Positions 21,405-35,028 of a stretch of 64,000 bases of DNA are shown piece after piece. The DNA is from Bauldia sp. (GTDB lineage: Bacteria; Pseudomonadota; Alphaproteobacteria; Rhizobiales; Kaistiaceae). Location: assembly GCA_028284325.1 (NCBI GenBank), contig JANQRX010000002.1, forward strand, positions 280,702 through 344,701, written 5' to 3'. The notes under the pieces were generated by a model that worked only from the letters and a program-made list of their open reading frames with translations, was not told the DNA's origin and did no database searches. The position numbers and the translations under genes are program-made. The first letter of the stretch is position 1; every line of letters begins with the position of its first letter.

Positions 21405-21433
21405 ATAATATGGAGCCGGCCCACGACCGGCAA
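21405..21433 (-). promoter_or_regulatory. Predicted promoter of the ppiD-trp-moaC-moeA run
   Basis: On the minus strand TTGCCG and TATTAT are separated by 17 bp, a good sigma70-type fit, in the divergent gap between ppiD and tpiA. No other promoter is obvious before trpE, so this may drive the whole run. Confidence 0.55.
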
Positions 21434-21500
21434 GCAGGAGAGCTTTGATTCTCCGTCCGTTTTTGTTAGGGCACCGGCGTTTTCACCGAAGCGCGAGACA

Positions 21501-22253
21501 ATGTTGATGGAACGGCCCAAATCCCTTGTCGCCGGCAACTGGAAAATGAACGGTCTGGAGGCGTCGCTGGCCGAGCTGGACGCGACGATTGCCGGCGCCG
21601 GCGGGGCCTCGTGCGAGGTTGCGGTCTGTCCGCCGGCGACCCTTCTCACCCGCGCGGTCGCCCGTGCGGCCGGATCGGATGTCGCGATCGGCGGGCAGGA
21701 TTGCCATGCCGCCACAAACGGCGCCCACACGGGCGATCTCGCCGCCGAGATGATCACCGACACCGGTGCCAGCGTGGTGATCGTGGGGCATTCGGAGCGC
21801 CGGACCGACCACGGCGAGACCGACGCGGAGGTGCGGGCCAAGGCCGAAGCCGGATGGCGGGCCGGTCTGACCGTGATCCTGTGCATCGGCGAGACCGAAG
21901 CGGAGCGACGGGCCGGCGCGACCGAGGATGTTCTCGACCGTCAACTCGCCGGATCGGTGCCCGACGGCGCGACCGCGGCCAATCTCGTCATCGCCTATGA
22001 ACCGGTCTGGGCGATCGGCACCGGGCTGACGCCGTCGGAGGATGACATCGTGGCGGCCCATGCCCATATAAAGCGGCGTCTTCGGGAGCGGTTCGCGGAC
22101 GGCGCCGAGGGCGTGCGGGTTCTCTACGGCGGCTCCGTCAAGCCCGGCAACGCCGAAACGATCCTGGCGCTGGACGGGGTGAACGGGGCGCTGGTGGGCG
22201 GCGCCAGCCTGAAGGCAAGCGACTTCCTGGCCATCGTCGCCGCCGCTCCGTAG
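21501..22253 (+). CDS. tpiA: Triosephosphate isomerase
   Basis: The enzyme interconverts dihydroxyacetone phosphate and glyceraldehyde 3-phosphate. The TIM barrel of about 250 residues has the N-terminal catalytic Lys in AGNWKMNG, the catalytic His in [14 protein letters not shown], the Glu and loop 6 in [16 protein letters not shown] and the phosphate-binding [11 protein letters not shown]. Two in-frame ATGs lie six bases apart and both are possible. It is divergent from ppiD. Confidence 0.96.
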   Translation: MLMERPKSLVAGNWKMNGLEASLAELDATIAGAGGASCEVAVCPPATLLTRAVARAAGSDVAIGGQDCHAATNGAHTGDLAAEMITDTGASVVIVGHSERRTDHGETDAEVRAKAEAGWRAGLTVILCIGETEAERRAGATEDVLDRQLAGSVPDGATAANLVIAYEPVWAIGTGLTPSEDDIVAAHAHIKRRLRERFADGAEGVRVLYGGSVKPGNAETILALDGVNGALVGGASLKASDFLAIVAAAP

Positions 22254-22321
22254 GCATACTGGCCACCACATGGGCGATCGTGTACAAGGCGCCCGCAATC
22301 CGAGGTCCGGACTGGAATCCC

Positions 22322-22735
22322 ATGGAAACCGTCGTTATTGTCATTCACCTGATGGTGATCGTGGCGCTGATCGCCGTCGTGCTCCTGCAGCGTTCCGAGG
22401 GCGGCGCGCTCGGTATCGGCGGCGGCAACTCGTTCATGACGGCGCGCGGGCAGGGCAACATGCTCACGCGGGTGACGACCATCCTCGGCGTGGTGTTCTT
22501 CGGCACCTCGATCGCCATGTCGATCCTGGCGCGGCTCAACGCGCCGCCGTCGGCGATCCTCGACGTCGGCGAGGGCGAGGTAATCACGGCGCCGGTCGAA
22601 GCCGGGTCCGATGCCGCGGCGACGGGCACGGACGGCGATGGCCGCGGCATCCTCGACCAGCTTGAGGCCTTCACCGGGGAAGAGGTTGGCGGATCCACGC
22701 CGGCGCCGGAGCCCGCGCCACCGGTCAGCGAATAG
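22322..22735 (+). CDS. secG: Preprotein translocase subunit SecG
   Basis: SecG is the small subunit of the SecYEG channel. The 137-residue product starts METVVIVIHLMVIVALIAVV (first membrane helix), then the family motif LLQRSEGGALGIGGG, a second helix (VTTILGVVFFGTSIAMSILA), and an acidic/proline-rich C-terminal tail longer than in enterobacteria but usual in alphaproteobacteria. The position between tpiA and pyrG is a widely conserved proteobacterial arrangement. Confidence 0.94.
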   Translation: METVVIVIHLMVIVALIAVVLLQRSEGGALGIGGGNSFMTARGQGNMLTRVTTILGVVFFGTSIAMSILARLNAPPSAILDVGEGEVITAPVEAGSDAAATGTDGDGRGILDQLEAFTGEEVGGSTPAPEPAPPVSE

Positions 22736-24442
<1,707 letters not shown>

Positions 24443-24444
24443 CC

Positions 24445-25311
24445 GTGGAGCCGCGCCCGCTCGATCATGTGGTCGTGGCGCAACGCGATCTCGACGCGAG
24501 TTGCGCGACCTACGCGGCACTGGGCTTCACGCTTACGCCGCGCGCCCGGCATCCGTTCGGCACCGCCAATGCGACCATCCAGTTTGCCAACCGCGTCTAT
24601 CTCGAGCCGATGGCGGTCGAGCGTCCCGAGGCGGTGCCGGAGACCGAGGGCGACGCGTTCTCGTTCGCTGCCTTCAACCGGGACTTTCTCGCCGCCCACG
24701 AAGGGCCGTCCATGGTGGCCGTGCGGTCGACCGATGCTACGGCGGACCGAAACGCGTTCGCGGCGGCGGGGCTGCAGACCTACGATCTCCTGACCTTCGA
24801 GCGGGCGGCGACGGGCCCGGACGGCGCCGACCGGCAGGTATCGTTTTCGCTCGCCTTTACCGGCGATCCGCGGCTCGACCAGGCGAAGTTCATGGCCTGC
24901 CAGGGTCACGCGCCGGAGAACTACTGGTTTGCCGACTACCAGCGCCACGCCAATGGCGCAAAGCGCCTCGACAGCGTGGTGATGGTGGCGCCCGATCCGG
25001 TCGACTATCACGAGTTCCTCACCCATGTGACCGGCCAGCACGACATCCGCTCCACGAGCCTCGGGATCGAGTTCCGCATGGGCGACACGGGCTTCGAGGT
25101 GATGGCGCCGTTCGCCTACGAAAGGCTGTTCGGTGAAGATGCCGGCGGCATGTCGGGGCGCCTTGCGGCCGTCACGATCGAGGTGGATGATCTTGCGGCA
25201 ACGCGGGACGTGCTGGACCAAGGGGGGATCGTGTATCGGGTCGTCGCCGACACCGTGATCGTACCCGCCGAAGCGGCGCACGGCACCGCCATTGCGCTGT
25301 TCGCGACCTGA
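24445..25311 (+). CDS. VOC superfamily (glyoxalase-like domain) protein
   Basis: The 288-residue product begins EPRPLDHVVVAQRDLDASC, the first strand and helix of a VOC module, and continues with paired VOC modules of the glyoxalase-like type (second half KRLDSVVMVAPDPVDYHEF...IEFRMGDTGFEVMAP, then LAAVTIEVDDLAATRDVL). Metal and substrate are unknown. A GTG start is used because it follows the pyrG stop by two bases and precedes the first conserved strand. kdsA follows 15 bp later, so pyrG, this gene and kdsA look like one operon; the same trio order occurs in other alphaproteobacteria. Confidence 0.8.
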   Translation: MEPRPLDHVVVAQRDLDASCATYAALGFTLTPRARHPFGTANATIQFANRVYLEPMAVERPEAVPETEGDAFSFAAFNRDFLAAHEGPSMVAVRSTDATADRNAFAAAGLQTYDLLTFERAATGPDGADRQVSFSLAFTGDPRLDQAKFMACQGHAPENYWFADYQRHANGAKRLDSVVMVAPDPVDYHEFLTHVTGQHDIRSTSLGIEFRMGDTGFEVMAPFAYERLFGEDAGGMSGRLAAVTIEVDDLAATRDVLDQGGIVYRVVADTVIVPAEAAHGTAIALFAT

Positions 25312-25326
25312 GCGAGGTTGATCGCG

Positions 25327-26175
25327 ATGTCCGACCAAACCCCGTCAGCGCCCAAGCCGACCGTGACGATCGGCGGCGTCCGGTTCGACAATGCCGGGCC
25401 GCTGGCGCTGATCGCCGGCCCGTGCCAGCTCGAAAGCCGCGATCATGCCTTCGATATCGCGGGCCGCCTCAGGGAGATCACGGCCGAGGCCGGGATCGGG
25501 CTCGTCTATAAGACGTCTTACGACAAGGCCAACCGGACCAGCCTGGGTTCGGCCCGCGGGATCGGACTTAATGAGGCCCTGCCCATCTTCGCAGCCCTGC
25601 GCGCGGAGTTGGATGTGCCGGTGCTGACCGACGTGCATCTGCCGGAGCACTGCGCCGAGGTGGCCGACGTGGTCGACTGCCTCCAGATCCCGGCGTTCCT
25701 GAGCCGGCAAACCGATCTCTTGCTTGCGGCCGCTGCCGCCGGCAAGCCGGTGAACGTCAAGAAGGGTCAGTTCCTGGCGCCGTGGGACATGCGCCATGTG
25801 GTGGACAAGCTGCTCGGCGGTGGCAACGCCGACCTGATTCTGACCGAGCGCGGGACGTCGTTCGGCTACAACACACTGGTGTCGGACATGCGGTCGCTGC
25901 CGATCCTGGCCGAGACCGGGGCGCCGGTCGTCTTCGATGCCACCCATGCGGTGCAGAGCCCGGGCGGCGCGGGGGGCTCGACCGGCGGCGACCGCCGCTT
26001 CGTCCCGGTGCTGGCGCGCGCGGCCGTTGCCGTCGGCGTGGCCGGTGTCTTCATCGAAACCCACGACGATCCCGACAACGCCCCGTCCGACGGACCCAAC
26101 ATGGTCCCGCTCGACGATATGCCGGCGCTGATCGATGCGCTGCAGGCGATGGACGGGGTTGCGAAGCGCCGCTAA
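25327..26175 (+). CDS. kdsA: 3-deoxy-8-phosphooctulonate synthase (KDO-8-P synthase)
   Basis: KdsA condenses phosphoenolpyruvate with arabinose 5-phosphate to make KDO-8-phosphate for the LPS inner core, complementing the lipid A genes earlier in the window. The 282-residue barrel shows [70 protein letters not shown] and [18 protein letters not shown]. The ATG is chosen over an upstream in-frame TTG because AGCGAGG lies 9 nt before it. The stop overlaps the queF stop on the other strand by four bases. Confidence 0.96.
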   Translation: MSDQTPSAPKPTVTIGGVRFDNAGPLALIAGPCQLESRDHAFDIAGRLREITAEAGIGLVYKTSYDKANRTSLGSARGIGLNEALPIFAALRAELDVPVLTDVHLPEHCAEVADVVDCLQIPAFLSRQTDLLLAAAAAGKPVNVKKGQFLAPWDMRHVVDKLLGGGNADLILTERGTSFGYNTLVSDMRSLPILAETGAPVVFDATHAVQSPGGAGGSTGGDRRFVPVLARAAVAVGVAGVFIETHDDPDNAPSDGPNMVPLDDMPALIDALQAMDGVAKRR

Positions 26176-26621
26176 CGGCCGCGGTAGGTGGGGACGTCCT
26201 GGGGCGGCACCCAGACTCCTGCCGGCGGTTCGGCGGTCTGCCAGAACACGTCGATCGGCATGCCGCCGCGCGGATTGAAGTAACCGCCGATCCTGAGCCA
26301 GTGCGGCGCCAGCGTGTCGACCAGGCGCTTGCCGATCGACACCGTGCAGTCCTCGTGGAAGGCACCGTGGTTGCGGAAGGATTGCAGGTAGAGCTTCAGC
26401 GACTTGGATTCCACCAGCCAGGCATCCGGCACATAGTCGATCAGCAGGATCCCGAAATCGGGCTGGCCCGTCACCGGGCAGATCGAGGTGAACTCGGGAA
26501 AGGTGAAACGGGCGACGTAGCGCGCGTCGCCGTGGGGGTTGGGGACACGGTCGAGGGTCGCGGCTTCCGGCGATTCCGGGGTGGCGACCGCGCGACCAAG
26601 CTGAAGATCACTGTCGGCCAT
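26172..26621 (-). CDS. queF: NADPH-dependent 7-cyano-7-deazaguanine reductase QueF
   Basis: QueF reduces preQ0 to preQ1 in queuosine synthesis. The 149-residue type I (short) enzyme has the catalytic Cys segment [14 protein letters not shown], the QueF signature [20 protein letters not shown] and a terminal [11 protein letters not shown]. Length fits the unimodular family. It is convergent with kdsA and lies eight bases after the DUF1835-type gene. No other queuosine gene is in the window. Confidence 0.96.
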   Translation of the reverse strand: MADSDLQLGRAVATPESPEAATLDRVPNPHGDARYVARFTFPEFTSICPVTGQPDFGILLIDYVPDAWLVESKSLKLYLQSFRNHGAFHEDCTVSIGKRLVDTLAPHWLRIGGYFNPRGGMPIDVFWQTAEPPAGVWVPPQDVPTYRGR

Positions 26622-26629
26622 GGGCGCGG

Positions 26630-28991
<2,362 letters not shown>

Positions 28992-29060
28992 CGACCGCCG
29001 CAACGCTCCGTTAAACGTCGCGCCGTACGGTGTGGCGTCCCACGACCGACGGCGGCTCCC

Positions 29061-29372
29061 GTGATCACGCGCCAACGCAAGACCTCACCTCTCCACTATC
29101 TGTGGATGCCGGCGCTGACGGCGGCCTTCCTCGGCTATTTCGGGTTCCACGCCTATAGCGGCTCATACGGCATGCAGGCGCTGGAGCAGTACCGCTCCGA
29201 CCGCGCGACGCTGGCCATGCAGCTCTCCTACCTGCGCCGCCAACACGCCGCACTCGAGGCGCGGATCGCCACCGTGCGACCCGATGCGCTCGACCCCGAT
29301 GTGGTCGACATGGAGGCGCGGCTTGCGCTCAACCTGATGCGCGCGGACGAAATCGTGATCTCCACAAGGTAG
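29061..29372 (+). CDS. ftsB: FtsB/DivIC-type septum formation initiator protein
   Basis: This 103-residue bitopic membrane protein has a short basic N-terminus, one membrane helix at about residues 14-30 (LWMPALTAAFLGYFGFHAYS) and a coiled-coil-like region (LEQYRSDRATLAMQLSYLRRQHAALEARIA), the layout of divisome FtsB. The location between eno and pdhA is the usual place of ftsB in alphaproteobacteria. The start is GTG. The gene symbol rests on context and topology because sequence conservation in this family is low. Confidence 0.8.
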   Translation: MITRQRKTSPLHYLWMPALTAAFLGYFGFHAYSGSYGMQALEQYRSDRATLAMQLSYLRRQHAALEARIATVRPDALDPDVVDMEARLALNLMRADEIVISTR

Positions 29373-29615
29373 CCCGCCGCCGGCCGCGCTCCCTGTTGCG
29401 TTGCATCAAATCTCTGGCGCGAGATCGGATTGCTGCCGACAAATGAGGCAGTTGGCGCGGGTGCGCTGCAACAATTCCGGGTAGCTCAATCGATAAGCCC
29501 TGCACCAGCCGCATGATAGGAATGCGCCGCTGGTGGGGCCGCGCTGTTGGTTTGGTCACCTCGTTCCGCTACTTCTTGCCCTAAGGCGCCGACAGGCGCG
29601 CTTGGGAGAGCGGGT

Positions 29616-30689
29616 ATGGCGAAGCGCCAAAGCAAGGCTCCGGAGAAAACCACCCCCCGAAAACGGGCGTCGACGAAAAGTGCTGCCAAGAAGGCGAACG
29701 GCAGCGGCAAGGCGGGCGACGTAGCGTCGGCCTTCTCGCGCGAGGAAGAACTCCACGCCTTCGAGCAGATGTTGCTCATCCGCCGCTTCGAGGAGCGTGC
29801 CGGGCAGCTCTACGGCATGGGCCTCATCGGCGGCTTCTGCCATCTCTACATCGGCCAGGAGGCGGTCGTGGTCGGCATGCAGATGGCGGCCGAGGACAGC
29901 GATCAGGTCATCACCGGCTATCGCGATCACGGCCACATGCTGGCGACGGGCATGGACCCGCGCGGCGTCATGGCCGAACTGACGGGCCGCCGCACCGGCT
30001 ATTCGGCCGGCAAGGGCGGTTCGATGCACATGTTCAGCCGCGAGAAGGAGTTCTTCGGCGGACACGGCATCGTCGCTGCCCAGGTGCCGCTGGGCACCGG
30101 CATCGCCTTTGCGAACCGCTATCGCAAGAACAGCAGCGTCTGCATGACCTATTTCGGCGACGGGGCCGCCAACCAGGGCCAAGTCTACGAGAGCTTCAAC
30201 ATGGCCGAGCTGTGGAAGCTGCCGGTCGTCTACATCATCGAGAACAACCGCTACGCCATGGGCACGTCGGTGGCGCGCTCGTCGGCGCAGACGGATTTTT
30301 CCCGGCGCGGCGAGTCCTTCAACATTCCCGGCGAGCAGGTGGACGGCATGGACGTGCGCGCCGTCAAGGCGGCCGGCGACAAGGCGCTGGACTGGTGCCG
30401 CTCCGGCAAGGGTCCCTACATCCTGGAGATGCTGACCTACCGGTACCGGGGCCATTCGATGTCGGACCCGGCCAAGTACCGCTCGCGGGAGGAAGTGCAG
30501 CACGTGCGCGACGAAAGCGATCCGATCGAGATGGCGCGGGCGCGCATCCTCAAGAACAAGGTCGCGTCCGAGGACGATCTCAAGGCGCTCGAAAAGGACG
30601 TCCGCACGACGGTGACCGAAGCGGCGGAGTACGCGCAGCAGGGCCTCGAACCGGATCCGTCGGAGCTTTGGACTGACGTTTATCACTGA
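29616..30689 (+). CDS. pdhA: Pyruvate dehydrogenase E1 component, alpha subunit
   Basis: PdhA with PdhB forms the thiamin-diphosphate E1 that decarboxylates pyruvate. The 357-residue product has a lysine/alanine-rich N-terminal tail (about 40 residues), then LLIRRFEERAGQLYGMG, GGFCHLYIGQEAVVVG, KGGSMHMFSREKEFFGGHG, the thiamin-diphosphate motif FGDGAANQGQVYESFNMA ending in IIENN, and the regulatory-loop-like YRYRGHSMSDPAKYRSREE. The ATG is preceded by GGGAGAG. A 243-bp gap before it, without another gene, should hold the operon promoter. Confidence 0.96.
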   Translation: MAKRQSKAPEKTTPRKRASTKSAAKKANGSGKAGDVASAFSREEELHAFEQMLLIRRFEERAGQLYGMGLIGGFCHLYIGQEAVVVGMQMAAEDSDQVITGYRDHGHMLATGMDPRGVMAELTGRRTGYSAGKGGSMHMFSREKEFFGGHGIVAAQVPLGTGIAFANRYRKNSSVCMTYFGDGAANQGQVYESFNMAELWKLPVVYIIENNRYAMGTSVARSSAQTDFSRRGESFNIPGEQVDGMDVRAVKAAGDKALDWCRSGKGPYILEMLTYRYRGHSMSDPAKYRSREEVQHVRDESDPIEMARARILKNKVASEDDLKALEKDVRTTVTEAAEYAQQGLEPDPSELWTDVYH

Positions 30690-30710
30690 CACCGCGACGC
30701 TGTCGCGGTG
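30690..30710 (+). other. Hairpin between pdhA and pdhB
   Basis: A 9-bp perfect stem CACCGCGAC / GTCGCGGTG with a 3-nt loop begins directly after the pdhA stop and ends a few bases before the GGGAGGAA-type ribosome binding site of pdhB. There is no T-run, so it is not a typical terminator. It could stabilise mRNA ends or tune E1-alpha versus E1-beta translation. Confidence 0.7.
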
Positions 30711-30732
30711 ACGGGAGGAACCGAGGAAACCT

Positions 30733-32136
30733 ATGCCGATCGACATCCTCATGCCGGCTCTGTCGCCGACCATGGAAGAAGGCACCCTCGCCAAATGGCT
30801 CAAGAAAGAGGGTGACGAGGTCAAGGCCGGCGACGTGGTGGCCGAGATCGAGACCGACAAGGCGACGATGGAGGTCGAAGCCGTCGACGAGGGGACGGTT
30901 GCCCGGCTGCTGGTCGCGGAAGGCACGGAGAACGTCAAGGTGAACACACCGATCGCAGTGCTCGCCGGCGACGGCGAAAGCGCCGCCGATGTGCCGGCAA
31001 CCGCGGGCGCCAATGGCGGCGCGGCCCCGGCCACCGCTCCCGCAGAAGCGCCGCCCGTTGAAACACCGCCGGCGCCCGCCGACGAGCCGGTAGCGGCCGA
31101 ACCGGTGCAGGCGCGAGCCGCACCCGATCCGGAACTGCCGGCGGGCACCGAGATGGTCAGGATGACCGTCCGCGAGGCCCTGCGCGACGCCATGGCCGAG
31201 GAGATGCGGCGCGACGCGGATGTCTTTGTCATGGGCGAGGAGGTGGCCGAGTATCAGGGCGCCTACAAGGTCACCCAGGGCCTGCTCGACGAGTTCGGCG
31301 CCGAGCGGGTGATCGACACCCCGATCACCGAGCACGGTTTCGCCGGTCTCGGCGTCGGCGCGGCGCTTGCCGGGCTGAAACCGATCGTCGAGTTCATGAC
31401 CTTCAACTTCGCCATGCAGGCGATGGACCAGATCGTGAACTCGGCGGCCAAGACGCTCTACATGTCCGGCGGGCAGATGGGCAGCCCCATCGTGTTCCGC
31501 GGGCCGAACGGCGCCGCCTCCCGCGTCGCCGCCCAGCACAGCCAGGATTATGCAGCCTGGTACAGCCACGTGCCCGGCCTCAAGGTCGTCCAGCCGTACG
31601 CGGCGGCCGACGCCAAGGGCCTGCTGAAATCGGCCATTCGCGATCCCAACCCGGTGATCTTCCTGGAAAACGAGATCCTCTACGGACAGTCCTTCGAGGT
31701 CCCGCGGCTGGACGACCATATCGTCCCGATCGGGCGCGCGAAGGTGGTGCGCGAGGGCACCGACGTGACCATCGTGTCGTTCGGGATCGGCATGACCTAC
31801 GCGCTGCAGGCGGCCGACGAACTGGCGGGCGAGGGGATCGCGGCGGAAGTCGTCGATCTGCGCACGCTGCGGCCCATGGACCTCGAAACCGTCATCGAGT
31901 CGGTCAAGAAGACCAATCGCTGCGTTGCGGTCGAGGAGGCTTGGCCTGTGGCCTCGATCACCTCCTATATCGCCGCCGAGGTCACCCGGCAGGCGTTCGA
32001 CTGGCTCGACGCGCCGGCGATCAACGTGACCGGCAAGGACGTACCGATGCCCTACGCCGCCAATCTCGAGAAGCTGGCGCTGCCGTCGGTCGCCGAGGTC
32101 ATCGCGGCGGTCAAGGCCGTCACCTACCGGACCTGA
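30733..32136 (+). CDS. pdhB: Pyruvate dehydrogenase E1 component, beta subunit with N-terminal lipoyl domain
   Basis: The 467-residue protein has two parts. Residues 1-80 form a biotinyl/lipoyl domain with the lipoylated Lys in [17 protein letters not shown]. An Ala/Pro-rich linker runs to about residue 140. The E1-beta transketolase-type domain follows ([52 protein letters not shown]). An E1-beta carrying its own lipoyl domain is a known alphaproteobacterial arrangement. It would add extra swinging arms to the complex. The E2 gene starts four bases after its stop. Confidence 0.96.
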   Translation: MPIDILMPALSPTMEEGTLAKWLKKEGDEVKAGDVVAEIETDKATMEVEAVDEGTVARLLVAEGTENVKVNTPIAVLAGDGESAADVPATAGANGGAAPATAPAEAPPVETPPAPADEPVAAEPVQARAAPDPELPAGTEMVRMTVREALRDAMAEEMRRDADVFVMGEEVAEYQGAYKVTQGLLDEFGAERVIDTPITEHGFAGLGVGAALAGLKPIVEFMTFNFAMQAMDQIVNSAAKTLYMSGGQMGSPIVFRGPNGAASRVAAQHSQDYAAWYSHVPGLKVVQPYAAADAKGLLKSAIRDPNPVIFLENEILYGQSFEVPRLDDHIVPIGRAKVVREGTDVTIVSFGIGMTYALQAADELAGEGIAAEVVDLRTLRPMDLETVIESVKKTNRCVAVEEAWPVASITSYIAAEVTRQAFDWLDAPAINVTGKDVPMPYAANLEKLALPSVAEVIAAVKAVTYRT

Positions 32137-32140
32137 GCTT

Positions 32141-33487
32141 ATGCCCATCAACATCCTCATGCCGGCGCTGTCGCCGACCATGGAATCCGGCAGCCTCGCC
32201 AAATGGCTGAAGAAGGAAGGCGACGAGGTCCGGGTCGGCGACATCATCGCCGAGATCGAGACCGACAAGGCGACGATGGAGTTCGAGGCCATCGACGAGG
32301 GGACGATCGGCAAGATTCTCGTCGCCGAAGGTAGTGAGGAAGTGCCGATCAACCAGCCGATCGCCATCCTGCTGGAGGAAGGGGAATCGGCGGACGCCAT
32401 GGCCGGCATGGATGCCGGCGCCCCACCCGCGCCGGCAGCGCCCGCGCCGACGCCTTCGCCCGAACCGACCGCTGCGCCCGAACCGGAAACGGAAGCCAAG
32501 CCGACACCCGCGGCGGCTCCGGCTGCTGCGGCCGCGCCGGCGACGCCGGTCACCAATGGCGGTGCACGCGTGTTCGCCTCGCCGCTCGCCCGCCGCATGG
32601 CCAAGGACGCCGGCCTCGATCTGGCGTCGATCGCCGGCTCCGGCCCCCATGGGCGGATCGTCAAGGCCGATGTGGAAGCGGCGCAGGCCGGTGGCGGCGC
32701 CCGCGCCGCGGCACCGGCCGCCGCAGCGGCGCCGGCCGCAACGCCAATGGCCGACAAGGCCATTCTCGCCCTCTACGAGGAGGGCAGCTACGAGGTGGTT
32801 CCGCACGACAAGATGCGGAAGATCATCGCCACGCGGCTGGTCGAGGCCAAGCAGACCATCCCGCATTTCTACCTGACGCTCGACACCGAGATCGACGCGC
32901 TGCTGCGACTGCGGGCGGAGCTCAATGCGGCCGCGCCGGAAGGCGAGGACGGCAAGCCGGCGTGGAAGGTGTCGGTCAACGACCTGGTCATCAAGGCGAT
33001 GGCGGTGGCGCTGCAGCGGGTGCCCGACGCCAACGTCACCTGGACGGAAGGCGGCATGCTGCGTCACACGCGCTCCGACATCGGCGTCGCGGTGGCGATC
33101 CCCGGCGGTCTCATCACCCCGGTGGTGCGGAACGCCGAGAGCAAGCCGATCTCGCAGATCTCGATCGAGATGAAGGACTACGCGGCGCGGGCCCGCAACC
33201 GCCGGCTGGCGCCCGAGGAGTATCAGGGCGGCACCACCGCCATCTCGAACCTCGGCATGTTCGGCATCAAGGACTTCGCGGCCGTCATCAACCCGCCCCA
33301 TGCGACGATCCTGGCGGTCGGCGCCGGCATCCCGACCCCCGTCGTGCGCGACGGCGAGATGGTCGCGCGCACGATCATGACGGTAACGCTCTCCACCGAT
33401 CACCGGGCCGTGGACGGCGCGCTCGGCGCGGAGCTGCTCAACGCCTTCAAGACGCTTATCGAACAGCCGGCAGGCATGCTGGCCTGA
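32141..33487 (+). CDS. pdhC: Dihydrolipoyl acetyltransferase, E2 component of pyruvate dehydrogenase
   Basis: E2 forms the core of the complex and transfers acetyl groups from lipoate to CoA. The 448-residue protein has one lipoyl domain (Lys in [17 protein letters not shown]), a Pro/Ala linker, a peripheral-subunit-binding domain ([31 protein letters not shown]), a second linker and the catalytic domain ending in the active-site [19 protein letters not shown]. The first 70 residues are nearly the same as those of the preceding E1-beta gene, suggesting duplication of the lipoyl module between neighbours. It is also called aceF. Confidence 0.96.
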   Translation: MPINILMPALSPTMESGSLAKWLKKEGDEVRVGDIIAEIETDKATMEFEAIDEGTIGKILVAEGSEEVPINQPIAILLEEGESADAMAGMDAGAPPAPAAPAPTPSPEPTAAPEPETEAKPTPAAAPAAAAAPATPVTNGGARVFASPLARRMAKDAGLDLASIAGSGPHGRIVKADVEAAQAGGGARAAAPAAAAAPAATPMADKAILALYEEGSYEVVPHDKMRKIIATRLVEAKQTIPHFYLTLDTEIDALLRLRAELNAAAPEGEDGKPAWKVSVNDLVIKAMAVALQRVPDANVTWTEGGMLRHTRSDIGVAVAIPGGLITPVVRNAESKPISQISIEMKDYAARARNRRLAPEEYQGGTTAISNLGMFGIKDFAAVINPPHATILAVGAGIPTPVVRDGEMVARTIMTVTLSTDHRAVDGALGAELLNAFKTLIEQPAGMLA

Positions 33488-33490
33488 TAC

Positions 33491-33509
33491 CGAAGCAGCG
33501 CTTGCTTCG
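33491..33509 (+). other. Small hairpin between the E2 and E3 genes
   Basis: CGAAGCA and TGCTTCG form a 7-bp perfect stem with a 5-nt loop just after the E2 stop, without a T-run. It may be an RNA-processing or stability element. Confidence 0.5.
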
Positions 33510-33559
33510 ATCCGCAGGCGGGTGGCGCGTCCAGCACCGCCGCCCCGCAGGAGCACGAC

Positions 33560-34978
33560 ATGGCTGACACCACCTACGATCTCATCATCATCGGGTCCGG
33601 CCCCGGCGGCTACGTCGCCGCAATCCGGGCCGCCCAGCTCGGCCTCAAGGCGGCCGTGGTCGAACGCACCCATATCGGCGGCATCTGCCCGAACTGGGGG
33701 TGCATCCCGACCAAGGCGCTCCTGCGCTCGGCCGAGATCTATCACGCGATGGAGCACGCCGGCGACTACGGGCTGTCGGCCGGTTCGGTCGGTTTCGATC
33801 CGGCAGCGGTCGTCAAGCGGTCGCGGGGCATCGCCGACCAGATGGCGAACGGCGTCGGCTTCCTCCTGAAGAAAAACAAGGTCGACGTCATCTGGGGGGC
33901 GGCGACGCTGACGGCGCCCGGCAAGGTGGACGTGAAGGCGGCTGACAATCCGCCCAAGGGGGCGCTCGGCGCCGGAACTTATGCGGCTAAGAATATCATT
34001 GTGGCCACCGGCGCCAGGCCGCGGGCGCTGCCTGGACTCGAACCGGACGGCAAGCTGATCTGGACCTATTTCGAGGCGATGGTGCCCGAGACCATGCCGA
34101 AGTCACTGCTGGTCGTCGGCTCCGGCGCCATCGGTGTCGAGTTCGCGTCCTTCTATCGCACCATGGGCGCCGACGTGACGATCGTCGAGATCCTGCCGCA
34201 GATCCTGCCGGTCGAGGACGAGGAAATCGCGGCGGCCGCGCGCGAGCGCTTCGAGAAGCAGGGCATCCGCATCCTGACGGAGAGCAAGGTCACCGCCACC
34301 AGGAAGGGACGCGGTTCGGTCACGGCCAGGATCGAGCTCAAGGACGGGAAGACCGAAGAGCTCAAGGTCGACCGGGTCATCTCGGCTGTGGGCGTGGTCG
34401 GGAACGTCGAGGATCTGGGGCTGGAAAAACTCGGTGTCAAAATCGAGCGCGGCACCATCGCCGTCGACGGCCTGGGCCGCACCAACGTGCCGGGCATCCA
34501 TGCCATTGGCGACGTGGCCGGTCCGCCCATGCTGGCGCACAAGGCCGAGCACGAGGGCGCGCTCTGTGTCGAGGCCATCGCCGGCCTGAACCCGCATCCC
34601 ATGGACAAGGCGAAGATTCCCGGCTGCACCTACTGCATGCCGCAGGTCGCCTCGGTCGGGCTGACGGAAAAGAAGGCGAAGGAGGCCGGCCACGAGGTCC
34701 GGGTCGGCAAGTTTCCGTTCATCGGCAACGGCAAGGCCGTGGCCCTCGGCGAGCCGGATGGTCTGGTCAAGACGGTGTTCGACGCCAAGACCGGGCAACT
34801 GCTCGGCGCCCACCTGGTTGGCGCGGAAGTGACGGAACTCATTCAGGGATTCGTCGTGGCCATGAACCTGGAAACCACCGAGGAAGACCTCATCAACAGC
34901 GTCTTCCCGCACCCGACGATCTCGGAGACCATGCACGAGAGCGTCATGGCGGCCTACGGACGCGCTATTCACATCTGA
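33560..34978 (+). CDS. lpdA: Dihydrolipoyl dehydrogenase (E3)
   Basis: E3 reoxidises dihydrolipoamide with NAD+. The 472-residue flavoprotein has the FAD-binding DLIIIGSGPGGYVAAIRAAQ, the redox disulfide in IGGICPNWGCIPTKALLR, the NAD-binding LLVVGSGAIGVEFASFY, the second FAD segment GIHAIGDVAGPPMLAHKAEHE and the C-terminal HPTISETMHE with the catalytic His-Glu. It ends the pyruvate dehydrogenase run; the same subunit may also serve other 2-oxoacid dehydrogenases. Confidence 0.96.
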   Translation: MADTTYDLIIIGSGPGGYVAAIRAAQLGLKAAVVERTHIGGICPNWGCIPTKALLRSAEIYHAMEHAGDYGLSAGSVGFDPAAVVKRSRGIADQMANGVGFLLKKNKVDVIWGAATLTAPGKVDVKAADNPPKGALGAGTYAAKNIIVATGARPRALPGLEPDGKLIWTYFEAMVPETMPKSLLVVGSGAIGVEFASFYRTMGADVTIVEILPQILPVEDEEIAAAARERFEKQGIRILTESKVTATRKGRGSVTARIELKDGKTEELKVDRVISAVGVVGNVEDLGLEKLGVKIERGTIAVDGLGRTNVPGIHAIGDVAGPPMLAHKAEHEGALCVEAIAGLNPHPMDKAKIPGCTYCMPQVASVGLTEKKAKEAGHEVRVGKFPFIGNGKAVALGEPDGLVKTVFDAKTGQLLGAHLVGAEVTELIQGFVVAMNLETTEEDLINSVFPHPTISETMHESVMAAYGRAIHI

Positions 34979-35019
34979 CCCGTGTCGACGTATGCCGTGA
35001 GTCACGGCTCTCGACGGGG
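34979..35019 (+). terminator. Possible stem-loop terminator or processing site after lpdA
   Basis: GCCGTGA-G-TCACGGC (34994-35008) is a perfect 7-bp stem, enclosed by partly complementary arms CCCGTGTCGA and TCGACGGGG. There is no T-run after it and the next gene begins ten bases later, so termination, if it occurs, is probably partial or factor-assisted. Confidence 0.4.
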
Positions 35020-35028
35020 GAAAGATCG

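Noticed and set aside
29556..33757. Three long minus-strand frames (558, 727 and 545 codons) opposite the pyruvate dehydrogenase genes
   Set aside because: They are Ala/Gly/Arg-rich mirror frames of the pdh coding sequence without recognisable domains.
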